A DNA stretch of 64,000 nucleotides from Acidovorax delafieldii (GCA_002377855.1 DFQQ01000018.1:29152-93151), one strand, 5' to 3'; shown: positions 18,348 to 27,636, numbered from the stretch's first letter. Notes: a model not told the origin generated them from the letters alone. Made by a program: numbers and translations.

Positions 18348-20126
18348 ATGAATAAGCTCGGTTTCAAAATGAAGGTGCTGCTCATGCTCGGCACCGCGTT
18401 GGCAGCGCTGCTGTTCATGGCCATCACCTCGCTGCTGCAGGAGCGTTCGCTGATCATCGAATCGCGACGTGAACAATTGGCCACCGCCGTGCAGTCTGCA
18501 CACAGCATCGTGGCCTCCTTCCAGGCCAAAGCCGCCAGCGGGGCGATGAGCCAGGAAGATGCGCAGAAAGCCGCCAAGGACGCCTTGCGGGTGTCCCGCT
18601 ACGGCGGGCCAGACGGTAAAACCGAATATTTCTACATCTGGACCCTCGAATCCAAAGGCGTGATGCACCCCATCAAGCCCGAGTGGGAAGGCCAGGACAT
18701 GGCCGGCAAGGTCAAGGATGGCGCGGGTACCGACATCCTCAAGACCATCTCCGATGCACTCAAGGCCAGCAAGGACGGCCGGGTCTTCGTGCCCACCATG
18801 TTTGCGCGCCCTGGTCAGCAGGTCTTGGTGCCCAAGCTGCAATACGTGATCCGTGTGGACGGCTGGAACTGGATGGTGGGATCGGGCCTTTACACCGACG
18901 ACATCGACGCGCAGGTGCGCAAGACACTGCTGTCACAACTCGTCCTCGTACTGGCCGTGATGGCTGTGGTGGGCGGTGTGGGCTTCACCGTGGCGCGCTC
19001 GGTATTGCGGCAGATCGGTGGTGAGCCCAGCGAGGCGATTGGCATCATGTCGCAAGTGGCGCAGGGCAATCTTGACACGCAGATTCCCAACGCCTACCCC
19101 GGCTCCATGCTCGATGGGCTGGCGCACATGGTGACGTCGCTGCGCCGTTTGGTGACGGAAGTGCGCTCGGCCACCGACAGCATTGCCACGGCATCGACCG
19201 AAATTGCCCAGGGCAACAACGACCTGGCGCGGCGCACGGAAGACACGGCCAGCAACCTCCAGACCACGGCCAGCAGCATGGAAGAGCTGACGAGCACCGT
19301 CAAACAGACGTCGGATTCGGCCCAGACCGCCAACCAGATGGCCACCTCGGCCGCCGAGGTGGCCGAGCGCGGTGGCCAAGTGGTGGCGCAGGTGGTGGCG
19401 ACCATGCAGGACATCAACGCCAGCAGCAACAAGATCTCCGACATCATTGGCGTGATCGATGGCATCGCCTTCCAGACCAACATCCTGGCGCTGAACGCCG
19501 CTGTGGAAGCCGCCCGTGCTGGCGAACAGGGCCGTGGCTTCGCAGTGGTGGCAGGCGAAGTGCGCAGCCTGGCGCAGCGCAGTGCCGACGCAGCCAAGGA
19601 GATCAAGTCGCTGATCAACGCCTCGGTGGAGAAGGTCGAATCGGGCACCACGCTGGTGGGCAATGCCGGTGCCACGATGAACGAAATTGTGGCCAGCGTG
19701 CAGCGCGTGACGGACATCATTGGCGAAATCCGTGCGGCAACATCTGAGCAGAGCCAGGGCATCGAGCAGGTCAACACCGCGGTGAACCAGCTCGACCAGA
19801 TGACGCAGCAGAACTCGGCCCTGGTGGAAGAGTCGTCCGCCGCAGCAGACAGCCTGCGTGAACAGGCACTGAAGCTGACCGAAGTGGTGGCACTGTTCCG
19901 CGTGAACGGCAGCACGGCCAGTACGGCGAGCGCACCCCGCGCACCCGCAGCCCCTGCCCCAGCCAGGGCGCCCGCACCCCGCGCATCTACCACCGCGCTG
20001 CCCAAAACCAAGGCGCCTGCAGTGGCGGCGGCCCGGGCTCCCGCCCCCAAGCCCGCAGCAGCGCTGCCGCCCAAGGCCAGCCCGAAAGCAGCCGCAGACG
20101 ACTCGGGCGACTGGGAAAGCTTCTGA
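18348..20126 (+). CDS. Methyl-accepting chemotaxis protein with Cache sensor and pentapeptide tether
   Basis: This is a 592-residue chemoreceptor. An N-terminal transmembrane helix is followed by a single Cache domain (about residues 30-190, with YFYIWTLESKGVMHP and GWNWMVGSGLYTDDID), a second helix, HAMP, and the signalling domain with the standard tip (IDGIAFQTNILALNAAVEAA). A long Ala/Pro-rich linker ends in DWESF, a fit to the xWxxF pentapeptide that binds CheR and CheB. It sits convergent to ftsZ and divergent from lpxC, splitting the ftsZ-lpxC junction. A ribosome site CTGGAG precedes the ATG. The single-Cache fold suggests a small carboxylate ligand, but that is an inference. Confidence 0.94.
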   Translation: MNKLGFKMKVLLMLGTALAALLFMAITSLLQERSLIIESRREQLATAVQSAHSIVASFQAKAASGAMSQEDAQKAAKDALRVSRYGGPDGKTEYFYIWTLESKGVMHPIKPEWEGQDMAGKVKDGAGTDILKTISDALKASKDGRVFVPTMFARPGQQVLVPKLQYVIRVDGWNWMVGSGLYTDDIDAQVRKTLLSQLVLVLAVMAVVGGVGFTVARSVLRQIGGEPSEAIGIMSQVAQGNLDTQIPNAYPGSMLDGLAHMVTSLRRLVTEVRSATDSIATASTEIAQGNNDLARRTEDTASNLQTTASSMEELTSTVKQTSDSAQTANQMATSAAEVAERGGQVVAQVVATMQDINASSNKISDIIGVIDGIAFQTNILALNAAVEAARAGEQGRGFAVVAGEVRSLAQRSADAAKEIKSLINASVEKVESGTTLVGNAGATMNEIVASVQRVTDIIGEIRAATSEQSQGIEQVNTAVNQLDQMTQQNSALVEESSAAADSLREQALKLTEVVALFRVNGSTASTASAPRAPAAPAPARAPAPRASTTALPKTKAPAVAAARAPAPKPAAALPPKASPKAAADDSGDWESF

Positions 20127-20153
20127 TCACAGCGCTCCTGCTCCGCAAATAGC

Positions 20154-20179
20154 AAAGCCCCGTCACCGGGGCTTTTTTT
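20154..20179 (+). terminator. Intrinsic terminator of the Cache chemoreceptor
   Basis: An 8-bp stem AAGCCCCG and CGGGGCTT with loop TCAC is followed directly by a run of T. It lies 28 bp after the receptor stop. Confidence 0.93.
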
Positions 20180-20195
20180 GGGGGGAAAGCGACAC

Positions 20196-20222
20196 GCGCT
20201 TTGCGCTATGAATTAAGTAGCA
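20196..20222 (+). repeat. Short dispersed element, partial copy
   Basis: The bases GCGCTTTGCGCTATG, ATTAAG and TAGCA match the 3' half of the dispersed element. The copy lies in the gap between the chemoreceptor and ftsZ. Confidence 0.45.
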
Positions 20223-20312
20223 CCTCGCGCCTGGTTTGGCTTGATCTGAAGCTCCTGGAAGGCTCAATCGCTTTAGAAGAAAGCGCGAGCCGCTCCTGAT
20301 TTCGTAGCGCGG

Positions 20313-20337
20313 CCAAGGCGCAACGTGTGCGCCTTGG
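20313..20337 (-). terminator. Hairpin downstream of ftsZ
   Basis: A 10-bp perfect stem CCAAGGCGCA and TGCGCCTTGG with a 5-nt loop starts 12 bp past the ftsZ stop. No T-run follows, so it may only protect the 3' end of the transcript. Confidence 0.45.
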
Positions 20338-20349
20338 TTGCGGGCGCCT

Positions 20350-21594
20350 TCAGTCGGCCTGCTTGCGCAGGAAGGCGGGGATTTCCAGGTCGTCCATGCC
20401 ACCGGAGGACAGCGCATCCACGCGGGCCGCTGCTTGCGTACGGTTGGTGCGCCACACGCTGGGCACCGACATGCTGCCGTAGTCCGCTTGCGAGCCGCCG
20501 GCATGGCCGCCTGCCAGGCCCACTGCGCTGCCCATGGCACCGGCCACGCCAGCCACCGGCATCTGGTAGGCGATGTTGTCCGTGCCGGTGCGCAAGCCAC
20601 CTTGCACCACCGAGATAGGCTGGCGGCGAGCGTTGGGGCGCGACAGACCGGTGGCCACCACCGTGACGCGGATCTCGTCGCCCAGGCTGTCGTCGTAGGC
20701 GGCGCCGTAGATGACATGCGCATCGGGCGAAGCGTAGGCGTTGATGGTGCTCATGGCCAGGCGCGATTCGGACAGCTTCAGGCTGCCCTTGGCGGCTGTG
20801 ACCAGCACCAGCACGCCCTTGGCGCCCGAGAGGTCGATGCCTTCGAGCAGTGGGCAGGCCACGGCTTGTTCGGCAGCGATGCGGGCGCGGTCTGGGCCGC
20901 TGGCCGTGGCCGTGCCCATCATGGCTTTGCCGGGCTCGCCCATCACGGTGCGCACGTCTTCAAAGTCGACGTTCACATGGCCGTACTCGTTGATGATCTC
21001 GGCAATGCCGCCCACGGCGTTCTTGAGCACATCGTTGGCGTGTGCGAAGGCTTCGTCCTGGGTGATGTCGTCACCCAGCACTTCCAGCAGCTTCTCGTTG
21101 AGCACCACGATCAGCGAATCGACATTGGCTTCCAGCTCGGCCAGGCCGTTGTCGGCGTTTTGCATGCGGCGGCCGCCTTCCCAGTCGAAAGGCTTGGTCA
21201 CTACACCCACCGTCAAAATGCCCATTTCCTTGGCCACGCGGGCAATCACGGGCGCAGCGCCCGTGCCTGTGCCGCCGCCCATGCCGGCAGTGATGAAGAG
21301 CATGTGCGCGCCGTCGATGGCAGAGCGGATGTCTTCGACGGCGGCTTCTGCGGCGTCGCGGCCCTTGTCGGGCTTGCTGCCGGCGCCCAGGCCGCTGCCG
21401 CCCAGCTGGATGACGCGGTGCGCGGAGCTGCGCGTGAGCGCCTGCGCGTCGGTGTTGGCGCAAACGAATTCCACGCCCTGCACGCTGCGGGCAATCATGT
21501 GCTCAACGGCATTGCTGCCGCCACCGCCCACGCCGATCACCTTGATCTGGGTGCCCTGGTTGAATTCTTCGGCTTCGATCATTTCGATGGACAT
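20350..21594 (-). CDS. ftsZ: Cell division protein FtsZ
   Basis: FtsZ is the tubulin-like GTPase that forms the division ring. The 414-residue protein has the GTP-binding GVGGGGSNAV, the tubulin signature GGGTGTG (106-112) and the T7 loop region. A variable linker follows, then the conserved C-terminal peptide DDLEIPAFLRKQAD, which binds FtsA and other partners. A ribosome site AGGAG lies 8 bp before the ATG. It is the last dcw gene before the inserted chemoreceptor. Confidence 0.98.
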   Translation of the reverse strand: MSIEMIEAEEFNQGTQIKVIGVGGGGSNAVEHMIARSVQGVEFVCANTDAQALTRSSAHRVIQLGGSGLGAGSKPDKGRDAAEAAVEDIRSAIDGAHMLFITAGMGGGTGTGAAPVIARVAKEMGILTVGVVTKPFDWEGGRRMQNADNGLAELEANVDSLIVVLNEKLLEVLGDDITQDEAFAHANDVLKNAVGGIAEIINEYGHVNVDFEDVRTVMGEPGKAMMGTATASGPDRARIAAEQAVACPLLEGIDLSGAKGVLVLVTAAKGSLKLSESRLAMSTINAYASPDAHVIYGAAYDDSLGDEIRVTVVATGLSRPNARRQPISVVQGGLRTGTDNIAYQMPVAGVAGAMGSAVGLAGGHAGGSQADYGSMSVPSVWRTNRTQAAARVDALSSGGMDDLEIPAFLRKQAD

Positions 21595-21748
21595 CTGGGA
21601 GCTCCTGTTTCTTTACGGGTATGGATTTGCCAATGAATGAATGGGGTCAAGGTTGCTTGCGGTGAGCCTGGGGGTCCGGTACATCGCCATCGCTCACGGT
21701 GGCGCAGATGGGGACTTTCCCGGGCAAGGGTGATGGGGAAGTGCTGCA

Positions 21749-22978
21749 TCAGAAATTCCCCACGATGAAGTCCTTGAAGCGGCCAAATGCAGTCTTCACA
21801 GAGCCGCTTTTTTGCGCCACTTTGAATCCGCGCATGCGAGCCAGCCGAGCTTCTTCAAGCAAACCCATGACAGTAGCAGCCCGAGGCTGGGCCACCATGT
21901 CAGACAACGCGCTGGAATACTTCGGAATGCCCCGGCGCACCGGCTTCAGGAAGATATCTTCGCCCAGTTCGATCATCCCGGGCATCACGGAACTGCCGCC
22001 GGTGAGAACAATGCCCGAAGACAGCACTTCTTCGTAGCCCGACTCCCGCACCACCTGCTGAACCAGCGAAAAAATCTCTTCCACCCGCGGCTCGATCACT
22101 CCCGCCAGCGCCTGCTTGCTCAGCATGCGGGGACTCCGGTCACCCAGGCCAGGCACTTCGACCTGCGCCTCGGGGTCGGCCAGCAGTTGCTTGGCGTAGC
22201 CGCTCTCGACCTTGATGTCCTCGGCGTCTTTGGTGGGTGTGCGCAGCGCCATGGCGATATCGCTGGTGATGAGGTCACCCGCAATAGGGATCACCGCCGT
22301 GTGGCGGATCGCGCCACCGGTGAAGATGGCCACATCGGTCGTACCCGCGCCGATATCGACCACCACCACGCCCAGCTCGCGCTCGTCGTCGGTCAGCACG
22401 GCCTGGCTGCTGGCCAGTGGGTTCAGCATGAGCTGCTCGACCTCCAGGCCGCAGCGGCGCACGCATTTGATGATGTTCTCGGCCGCGCTCTGCGCGCCGG
22501 TCACGATGTGGATCTTGGCTTCCAGGCGGATACCGCTCATGCCGATGGGCTCCTTCACATCCTGCCCGTCGATCACGAATTCTTGCGGCTCCACCAGCAA
22601 GAGGCGCTGGTCGCTGCTGATGTTGATGGCCTTGGCCGTCTCGACCACGCGCGCCACGTCGGCCGAGGTGACCTCCTTGTCCTTCACGGCCACCATGCCG
22701 CTGGAGTTGAGGCCGCGGATGTGGCTGCCGGTGATCCCGGTATAGACGCGCTGGATCTTGCAGTCCGCCATCAGCTCGGCTTCTTTCAAGGCCTGCTGAA
22801 TGCTCTGCACCGTGGCGTCGATGTTGACCACCACACCGCGTTTGAGGCCATTGCTGGGTGCCACACCCAACCCAGCCAGCTTGAGCTCGCCACTGGGCAG
22901 GACTTCGGCGACCACGGCCATGACCTTGGCGGTGCCAATGTCCAGACCTACCACCACGTCTTTGTATTCTCTTGCCAT
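21749..22978 (-). CDS. ftsA: Cell division protein FtsA
   Basis: FtsA is an actin-like ATPase that anchors FtsZ to the membrane. The 409-residue protein has the phosphate-binding loops VGLDIGTAKV and VVVDIGAGTTDVAIF, the 1C-type inserted domain, and a C-terminal amphipathic helix (TAFGRFKDFIVGNF). About 150 bp separate it from ftsZ, which may hold an extra ftsZ promoter that I could not define. Confidence 0.97.
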   Translation of the reverse strand: MAREYKDVVVGLDIGTAKVMAVVAEVLPSGELKLAGLGVAPSNGLKRGVVVNIDATVQSIQQALKEAELMADCKIQRVYTGITGSHIRGLNSSGMVAVKDKEVTSADVARVVETAKAINISSDQRLLLVEPQEFVIDGQDVKEPIGMSGIRLEAKIHIVTGAQSAAENIIKCVRRCGLEVEQLMLNPLASSQAVLTDDERELGVVVVDIGAGTTDVAIFTGGAIRHTAVIPIAGDLITSDIAMALRTPTKDAEDIKVESGYAKQLLADPEAQVEVPGLGDRSPRMLSKQALAGVIEPRVEEIFSLVQQVVRESGYEEVLSSGIVLTGGSSVMPGMIELGEDIFLKPVRRGIPKYSSALSDMVAQPRAATVMGLLEEARLARMRGFKVAQKSGSVKTAFGRFKDFIVGNF

Positions 22979-23030
22979 ATCAGTTTCTGCCCTTCATGGT
23001 TCTTTTTTGCTGAGCACCTTGTCCGTGGGG

Positions 23031-23828
23031 TCACCTGCGCACAGAGGGAGCGCCCTCGGCCCCTACCGTGGTGGTAACCCCCTTCAATTTCAGTGCGTAG
23101 CCCCCAACATGTCTCAAGTCCGCTGACTCCAGTGCATCCACCCGCCGCTGGTACTGCGCAGCCACCTGCGCCAGCGTGCGTGCAAAGCGGCGCGTGCGCT
23201 GCAGCAGTTCTTGCTCGCTGCCACCGCCCAGCTGCACCACGGCGTTGTTCGCCAGCTTGGCGCGCCAGCCGCCGCGCCCGTTCAACTCCAGCTCTTCCAG
23301 CCCCAGTCCCAGGGTCTTGAATACGGGGGCCACCACGCCATACATGGCCAGCACCTCTTGCGAACTGCCTTCGGGCCCTTGCAGGCGGGGCAGGTCTTCC
23401 TGTTCCACGTCGCCCACGTTCGCCTCAAACACTTCGCCCTGGCTGTTGACGAGCGCGGAGCCCGTTTCCGGGCCCCAGTACGCCACGGCGTCGTGCTCTT
23501 CCAATTCCACATGCAACATGCCCGGGTATTCGCGGCGCACGGCCGCCTTGCGCACCCATGGCACTTGTTCAAAAGCCTCGCGGGCGGCGCGCAAATCCAC
23601 GGTGAAAAAGTTGCCCACCAGCCGCGGGCCAACATTGGCCCGCAGGGTGACGGCGTTGTTGTGCGTCAGATCCCCGTGCACCACGATGCGTGCAATGGCA
23701 AAGCCGGGGTAGCGCATCACCCACCAGGCCCCCGCTGCCAGCACGAGCAAGACGCAGCCAACGAACAGGACCGAGGCGGTCATGTTCATCAGCTTGACGT
23801 CCAGCGGTGCTGGCATGGTGGGGTTCAT
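23031..23828 (-). CDS. ftsQ: Cell division protein FtsQ
   Basis: FtsQ is the bitopic divisome protein that joins FtsB and FtsL. The 265-residue protein has a transmembrane helix (VLFVGCVLLVLAAGAWWVM), a POTRA domain (ARIVVHGDLTHNNAVTLRA) and the beta domain with VPWVRKAAVRREYPGMLHV. The start overlaps the ddl stop as ATGA. Confidence 0.95.
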   Translation of the reverse strand: MNPTMPAPLDVKLMNMTASVLFVGCVLLVLAAGAWWVMRYPGFAIARIVVHGDLTHNNAVTLRANVGPRLVGNFFTVDLRAAREAFEQVPWVRKAAVRREYPGMLHVELEEHDAVAYWGPETGSALVNSQGEVFEANVGDVEQEDLPRLQGPEGSSQEVLAMYGVVAPVFKTLGLGLEELELNGRGGWRAKLANNAVVQLGGGSEQELLQRTRRFARTLAQVAAQYQRRVDALESADLRHVGGYALKLKGVTTTVGAEGAPSVRR

Positions 23829-24811
23829 GGCTGGATCGCTCCTTCATGTCCGGCAGCGGAGTCCAGCGACGCCGTAGCCAAAATGCCCACGCACAGGTCT
23901 TCGTAGCTCAGCCCGGCAGCGCGGGCCGACATGGGCACCAGCGAATGGCCGGTCATGCCCGGCGAGGTGTTGATTTCGAGCAGGAAGGGCTGGCGGTCGC
24001 TGGCGCGAATCATGATGTCGGCACGCGCCCAGCCCCGGCACCCCAGGGCGCGGAAGGCCTTCTCCACCAGGCGCTGGATGGCAGCTTCCTCGTGCGCGGG
24101 CAGGCCACTCGGGCAGTGGTACTGGGTGGTGTCCGTGAAGTACTTGTTCTGGTAGTCGTAGTTGCCTTCGGGCGCCACGATGCGAATCACCGGCAGCGCG
24201 TGGGCGGCAGCCCCCTCGCCCAGCACGGGGCAAGTGGTTTCGTCGCCTTCGATGAACTGTTCGCACAGCACTTCGGGGTCGTACTGAGACGCCAGCGCAT
24301 ACGCCTGGGCGCACTGCTCGGCCGAGGTGACCTTGGTCAGGCCAATGGTCGAGCCCTCGCGCGAAGGCTTGACGATCATCGGTGCGCCCAGGGCCTGCAG
24401 GGCCTGTTCGGTCTCGGCCGCGCTGGACACGAGACGCCAGTCGGGGGTGGACAGGCCTTCAAAGCGCCAGATGCGCTTGGTCATGATCTTGTCGATGGCG
24501 ATGCTCGACGCCATCACGCCAGGGCCTGTGTACGGAATGCCCAGCAGCTCCAGCGCGCCTTGCACCGTGCCGTCTTCGCCATGGCGGCCATGCAGGGCGA
24601 TGAAACAGCGGGCATAGCCACCGCGCTTGAGCTCGATCAGGTCAGTTTCCGAAGGGTCGAACGCATGGGCATCGACCCCGCGCGAGCGCAGGGCCTGCAG
24701 CACGCCGGAGCCGGACATGAGCGACACCTCGCGCTCTGCCGAGGAGCCGCCCATCAACACGGCCACCTTGCCCAGGGCCTTCACATCAACATTGGTATTC
24801 AATTGCGTCAT
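23825..24811 (-). CDS. ddl: D-alanine--D-alanine ligase
   Basis: This ATP-grasp enzyme makes the D-Ala-D-Ala dipeptide for MurF. The 328-residue protein has GGSSAEREVSLMSG at the N-terminus, the ATP-binding VKPSREGSTIGLTKV, and the magnesium-binding region FLLEINTSPGMTGHSLVP. It overlaps murC and ftsQ by four bases each. It is of the DdlB type because it lies in the dcw cluster. Confidence 0.96.
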   Translation of the reverse strand: MTQLNTNVDVKALGKVAVLMGGSSAEREVSLMSGSGVLQALRSRGVDAHAFDPSETDLIELKRGGYARCFIALHGRHGEDGTVQGALELLGIPYTGPGVMASSIAIDKIMTKRIWRFEGLSTPDWRLVSSAAETEQALQALGAPMIVKPSREGSTIGLTKVTSAEQCAQAYALASQYDPEVLCEQFIEGDETTCPVLGEGAAAHALPVIRIVAPEGNYDYQNKYFTDTTQYHCPSGLPAHEEAAIQRLVEKAFRALGCRGWARADIMIRASDRQPFLLEINTSPGMTGHSLVPMSARAAGLSYEDLCVGILATASLDSAAGHEGAIQP

Positions 24812-26241
24812 TGCGCTTTCCCTGCAAGCGGTGCTAGCTCACTATTTTGTAGCAAATCGACCACCTTTCCGGGCACCAACCCTATGGAACCAGCGCCCAT
24901 GCACATGACAACGTCGCCACCGCGTGAGTTATCGGCAATGGCCTGTGGCAGATCTGCCACGTTGTCGACGAAAACCGGTTCAACGCGGCCCGCCACGCGC
25001 AGGGCGCGGGTGAGCGAGCGGCCATCGGCAGCGACCACGGGCGCCTCGCCTGCTGCGTACACCTCGGTCAGCAGTACGGCGTCGGCACTGCCGATCACTT
25101 TCACGAAATCCTCAAAACAATCGCGTGTGCGGCTGTAGCGGTGGGGCTGGAAGGCCAGCACCAGCCGGCGCCCCGGAAAGGCCCCGCGCGCGGCCGCCAA
25201 GGTGGCTGCCATTTCCACAGGGTGGTGGCCGTAGTCGTCAATCACGGTGAACTGGCCGCCATCTTTGGCGGGCAGGTTGCCGTAGCTTTGAAAGCGCCGG
25301 CCCACGCCCTTGAAGCCTGCCAGCGCACGCTGCACGGCTTCGTCCGGGATGTTGAGTTCCACCGCGATCGCGATGGCCGACAGCGCGTTGAGCACGTTGT
25401 GTTCGCCCGCCAGGTTGAGCACGATGTCCAGGTCAGGCAGTGTGACGCCGTTGCGGCGCTGCACCGTGAAGTGCATCTGCCCCGCCACGGCCCGCACGTT
25501 GACGGCACGCACCTGGGCGTCTTCCGAGAAACCGTAGCTGGTGATCGGGCAGGTCACGCTTTGCAAAATGTCGCGCACGGCCGGGCTGTCGACGCACAGC
25601 ACCGCCGTGCCATAGAACGGCATGCGGTGCAGAAAGTCGACAAACGCGCCCTTGAGCCGGCCAAAGTCGTGCCCATAGGTTTCCATGTGGTCGGCGTCGA
25701 TGTTGGTCACCACGGCCATCACGGGCAACAGGTTCAAAAACGATGCATCCGACTCATCGGCCTCGACCACGATGTAGTCGCCACTGCCGAGCTTGGCGTT
25801 GGCGCCCGCGCTGTTGAGTTTGCCGCCAATGACGAAGGTGGGGTCCAGCCCCCCTTCCGCCAGCACGCTGGTCACCAGGCTGGTGGTGGTGGTCTTGCCA
25901 TGGGTGCCGGCAATGGCGATGCCCTGCTTCAGGCGCATCAGCTCGGCCAGCATCAGGGCACGGGGCACGACAGGAATCTTCTTCTGGCGGGCGGCCAGCA
26001 CTTCGGGGTTGTCGGCCGTCACGGCGGTGGAAGTCACCACCGCATCGGCTCCGTCGATGTGCGCCGCGGCGTGCCCCAGGCAGGTCTTGATGCCCAGGCT
26101 TTGCAGGCGCCGCAGCGTGGCGCTGTCGGCCAGGTCGGAGCCCGAAATGCGGTAACCCAGGTTGAACAGCACCTCGGCAATGCCGCTCATGCCAGCGCCG
26201 CCCAGGCCGACAAAGTGGATATGGCGGATAGCGTGCTTCAT
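24808..26241 (-). CDS. murC: UDP-N-acetylmuramate--L-alanine ligase MurC
   Basis: MurC adds the first residue (L-Ala) of the peptide stem. The 477-residue protein has an N-terminal Rossmann fold (HFVGLGGAGMSGIAEVL), the P-loop GTHGKTTTTS, and the Mur central motif VVEADESDASF. The ATG is only one base from the end of a MITE-like element, so the natural upstream ribosome site has been replaced by the element's terminal repeat (GGACAGG). The C-terminal tail DLLQNSELAPLAGKAQ is encoded by a copy of the short dispersed element (24813-24856). Confidence 0.96.
   Translation of the reverse strand: MKHAIRHIHFVGLGGAGMSGIAEVLFNLGYRISGSDLADSATLRRLQSLGIKTCLGHAAAHIDGADAVVTSTAVTADNPEVLAARQKKIPVVPRALMLAELMRLKQGIAIAGTHGKTTTTSLVTSVLAEGGLDPTFVIGGKLNSAGANAKLGSGDYIVVEADESDASFLNLLPVMAVVTNIDADHMETYGHDFGRLKGAFVDFLHRMPFYGTAVLCVDSPAVRDILQSVTCPITSYGFSEDAQVRAVNVRAVAGQMHFTVQRRNGVTLPDLDIVLNLAGEHNVLNALSAIAIAVELNIPDEAVQRALAGFKGVGRRFQSYGNLPAKDGGQFTVIDDYGHHPVEMAATLAAARGAFPGRRLVLAFQPHRYSRTRDCFEDFVKVIGSADAVLLTEVYAAGEAPVVAADGRSLTRALRVAGRVEPVFVDNVADLPQAIADNSRGGDVVMCMGAGSIGLVPGKVVDLLQNSELAPLAGKAQ
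24813..24856 (+). repeat. Short dispersed element at the 3' end of murC
   Basis: On the plus strand it reads GCGCTTTCCCTGCAAGCGG, TGCTAGCTCAC and TATTTTGTAGCAAA, a nearly complete 44-bp copy. It overlaps the last codons of murC and ends before ddl. Confidence 0.75.
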
Positions 26242-26242
26242 A

Positions 26243-26508
26243 GAGCCTGTCCAAAGTCTTTTCGTGGTGCCCGCAAGGCATCAAAAGGCTGCAATCGAGG
26301 CGCGCGCCGCAGGCCATGCTGGTGGCCTGGACAAGGCGCGCAACGACGAGTGCGGCCTTTTGCTGCCTTGCCCGAAGGGTTGCCCCGCAAAGGGGGCATC
26401 TGCGGCGTTGCCCATCCTCGCCGCACGCCAGTGCGGCTTGCGGTGTGCTCCTTGCACCTGCCCCCTTTGCGGGGCAACGGACACCACGAAAAGACTTTGG
26501 ACAGGCTC
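26243..26508. mobile_element. MITE-like element between murG and murC
   Basis: The 266-bp segment is bounded by inverted repeats at 26243-26273 and 26478-26508 that agree at 30 of 31 positions (GAGCCTGTCCAAAGTC at the ends, continuing TTTTCGTGGTG). A second, perfect 20-bp inverted repeat is nested inside at 26379-26398 and 26459-26478 (GTTGCCCCGC continuing AAAGGGGGCA). No transposase is encoded. I could not define a target duplication. The element lies between the murG stop, whose first bases it overlaps, and the murC ATG. Confidence 0.85.
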
Positions 26509-27568
26509 ATGTCAACTCCTCGCACGCAGCCACCACTTCGCGGGTGGCGTTGATTTTTTGCATGTTTTTGGCCTTCACGGCAATATCTACAAGCGCTGTG
26601 CGCTCTGAATTCAATAGCATCTTTGCCAGCCCCTGTGGCGTCAGGTCGCTTTGCTGCACCAGCCAGCCGCCGCCCGCGTTGACCAGGAACTGGGCGTTGG
26701 TGGTCTGGTGGTCATCTACCGCGGAAGGAAACGGTACAAAAATGGCCGCCGCGCCGACGGCTGCGATTTCGGTCACGGTGCTGGCACCGGCGCGGCACAC
26801 GATGATGTCGGCAGCGGCAAACGCACTGGCCGTGTCTTCGATGAAAGGCGTCAGATCGGCCTGTACGCCCGCCGCGTCGTAGTTGGCGCGCAAGGCATCG
26901 ATCTGGGTCGCACCGCTTTGGTGGGTGACCACCGGGCGCTGCCCTGGCGGTATCAACGCCAGGGCCTGGGGAACGATCTCATTGAGCGCACGGGCGCCCA
27001 GGCTGCCGCCCACCACCAGCAATCTCAGCGGGCCGGTGCGGCCGGCAAAACGCTCGGCCGGCGATGGCTGGCACGTGAACGCGGCACGCAAGGGATTGCC
27101 CACCCACTGCGCTTTGTGCAGCACGTTCGGGAAGGCGGTGAACACCCGGTCGGCCACGCCCGCCAGCACCTTGTTGGCCATGCCTGCCACCGAGTTCTGC
27201 TCGTGCAGCACCAGCGGTTTGCCGCACAGCACACCCATCATGCCGCCGGGGAAGGTGATGTAGCCGCCCAGGCCCACCACCACGTCGGGCTTCACGCGGC
27301 GCACCACGGCCAACGCTTGCCAAAAGGCGCGCAACAGGCGCAGCGGCAGCAGGGCCAGCGTGACAAGCCCCTTGCCGCGCACGCCCGAGAAGTCGATCAA
27401 CTCCAAGGCAAAACCGTGCTGCGGCACGATGCGCGACTCCATACTGCCGGGCGCGCCCAGCCAGTGCACACGCCAGCCCCGTGCACGCAGCTCGTCAGCC
27501 ACGGCCAAACCAGGGAAGATGTGGCCGCCTGTGCCGCCCGCCATGATGAGTGCGGTCTTCTGGCTCAT
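26507..27568 (-). CDS. murG: Lipid II-forming N-acetylglucosaminyltransferase MurG
   Basis: MurG transfers GlcNAc to lipid I at the inner face of the membrane. The start MSQKTALIMAGGTGGHIFPG at 27568 has the GT-B glycine-rich loop and a strong ribosome site GGAGGAG. The 353-residue protein has the sugar-nucleotide site region ADIIVCRAGASTVTEIAAVG. Near the C-terminus, LLNSERTALVDIA is encoded by a copy of the dispersed element (26591-26619). The frame is open upstream into the 84-bp repeats, but that is an accident of the repeat frame. The stop codon coincides with the edge of the MITE-like element. Confidence 0.95.
   Translation of the reverse strand: MSQKTALIMAGGTGGHIFPGLAVADELRARGWRVHWLGAPGSMESRIVPQHGFALELIDFSGVRGKGLVTLALLPLRLLRAFWQALAVVRRVKPDVVVGLGGYITFPGGMMGVLCGKPLVLHEQNSVAGMANKVLAGVADRVFTAFPNVLHKAQWVGNPLRAAFTCQPSPAERFAGRTGPLRLLVVGGSLGARALNEIVPQALALIPPGQRPVVTHQSGATQIDALRANYDAAGVQADLTPFIEDTASAFAAADIIVCRAGASTVTEIAAVGAAAIFVPFPSAVDDHQTTNAQFLVNAGGGWLVQQSDLTPQGLAKMLLNSERTALVDIAVKAKNMQKINATREVVAACEELT
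26591..26619 (+). repeat. Short dispersed element in murG
   Basis: The bases AAGCGCTGTGCGCTCTGA and ATTCAATAGCA match the 3' two-thirds of the element. It encodes the peptide LLNSERTAL of MurG. Confidence 0.5.
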
Positions 27569-27636
27569 GTGCGCTCCTCCCGCATGGGCTGCTGTGCAGC
27601 TTGCATTGCCGGGGCAATGCGGTGTGTTTCTTGATG

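Noticed and set aside
20338..21636. Long open frame antisense to ftsZ
   Set aside because: It is shadow coding caused by GC bias, and ftsZ is unambiguous.
26243..26508. Small gene inside the MITE-like element
   Set aside because: Short frames exist on both strands but are just translations of the inverted repeats.
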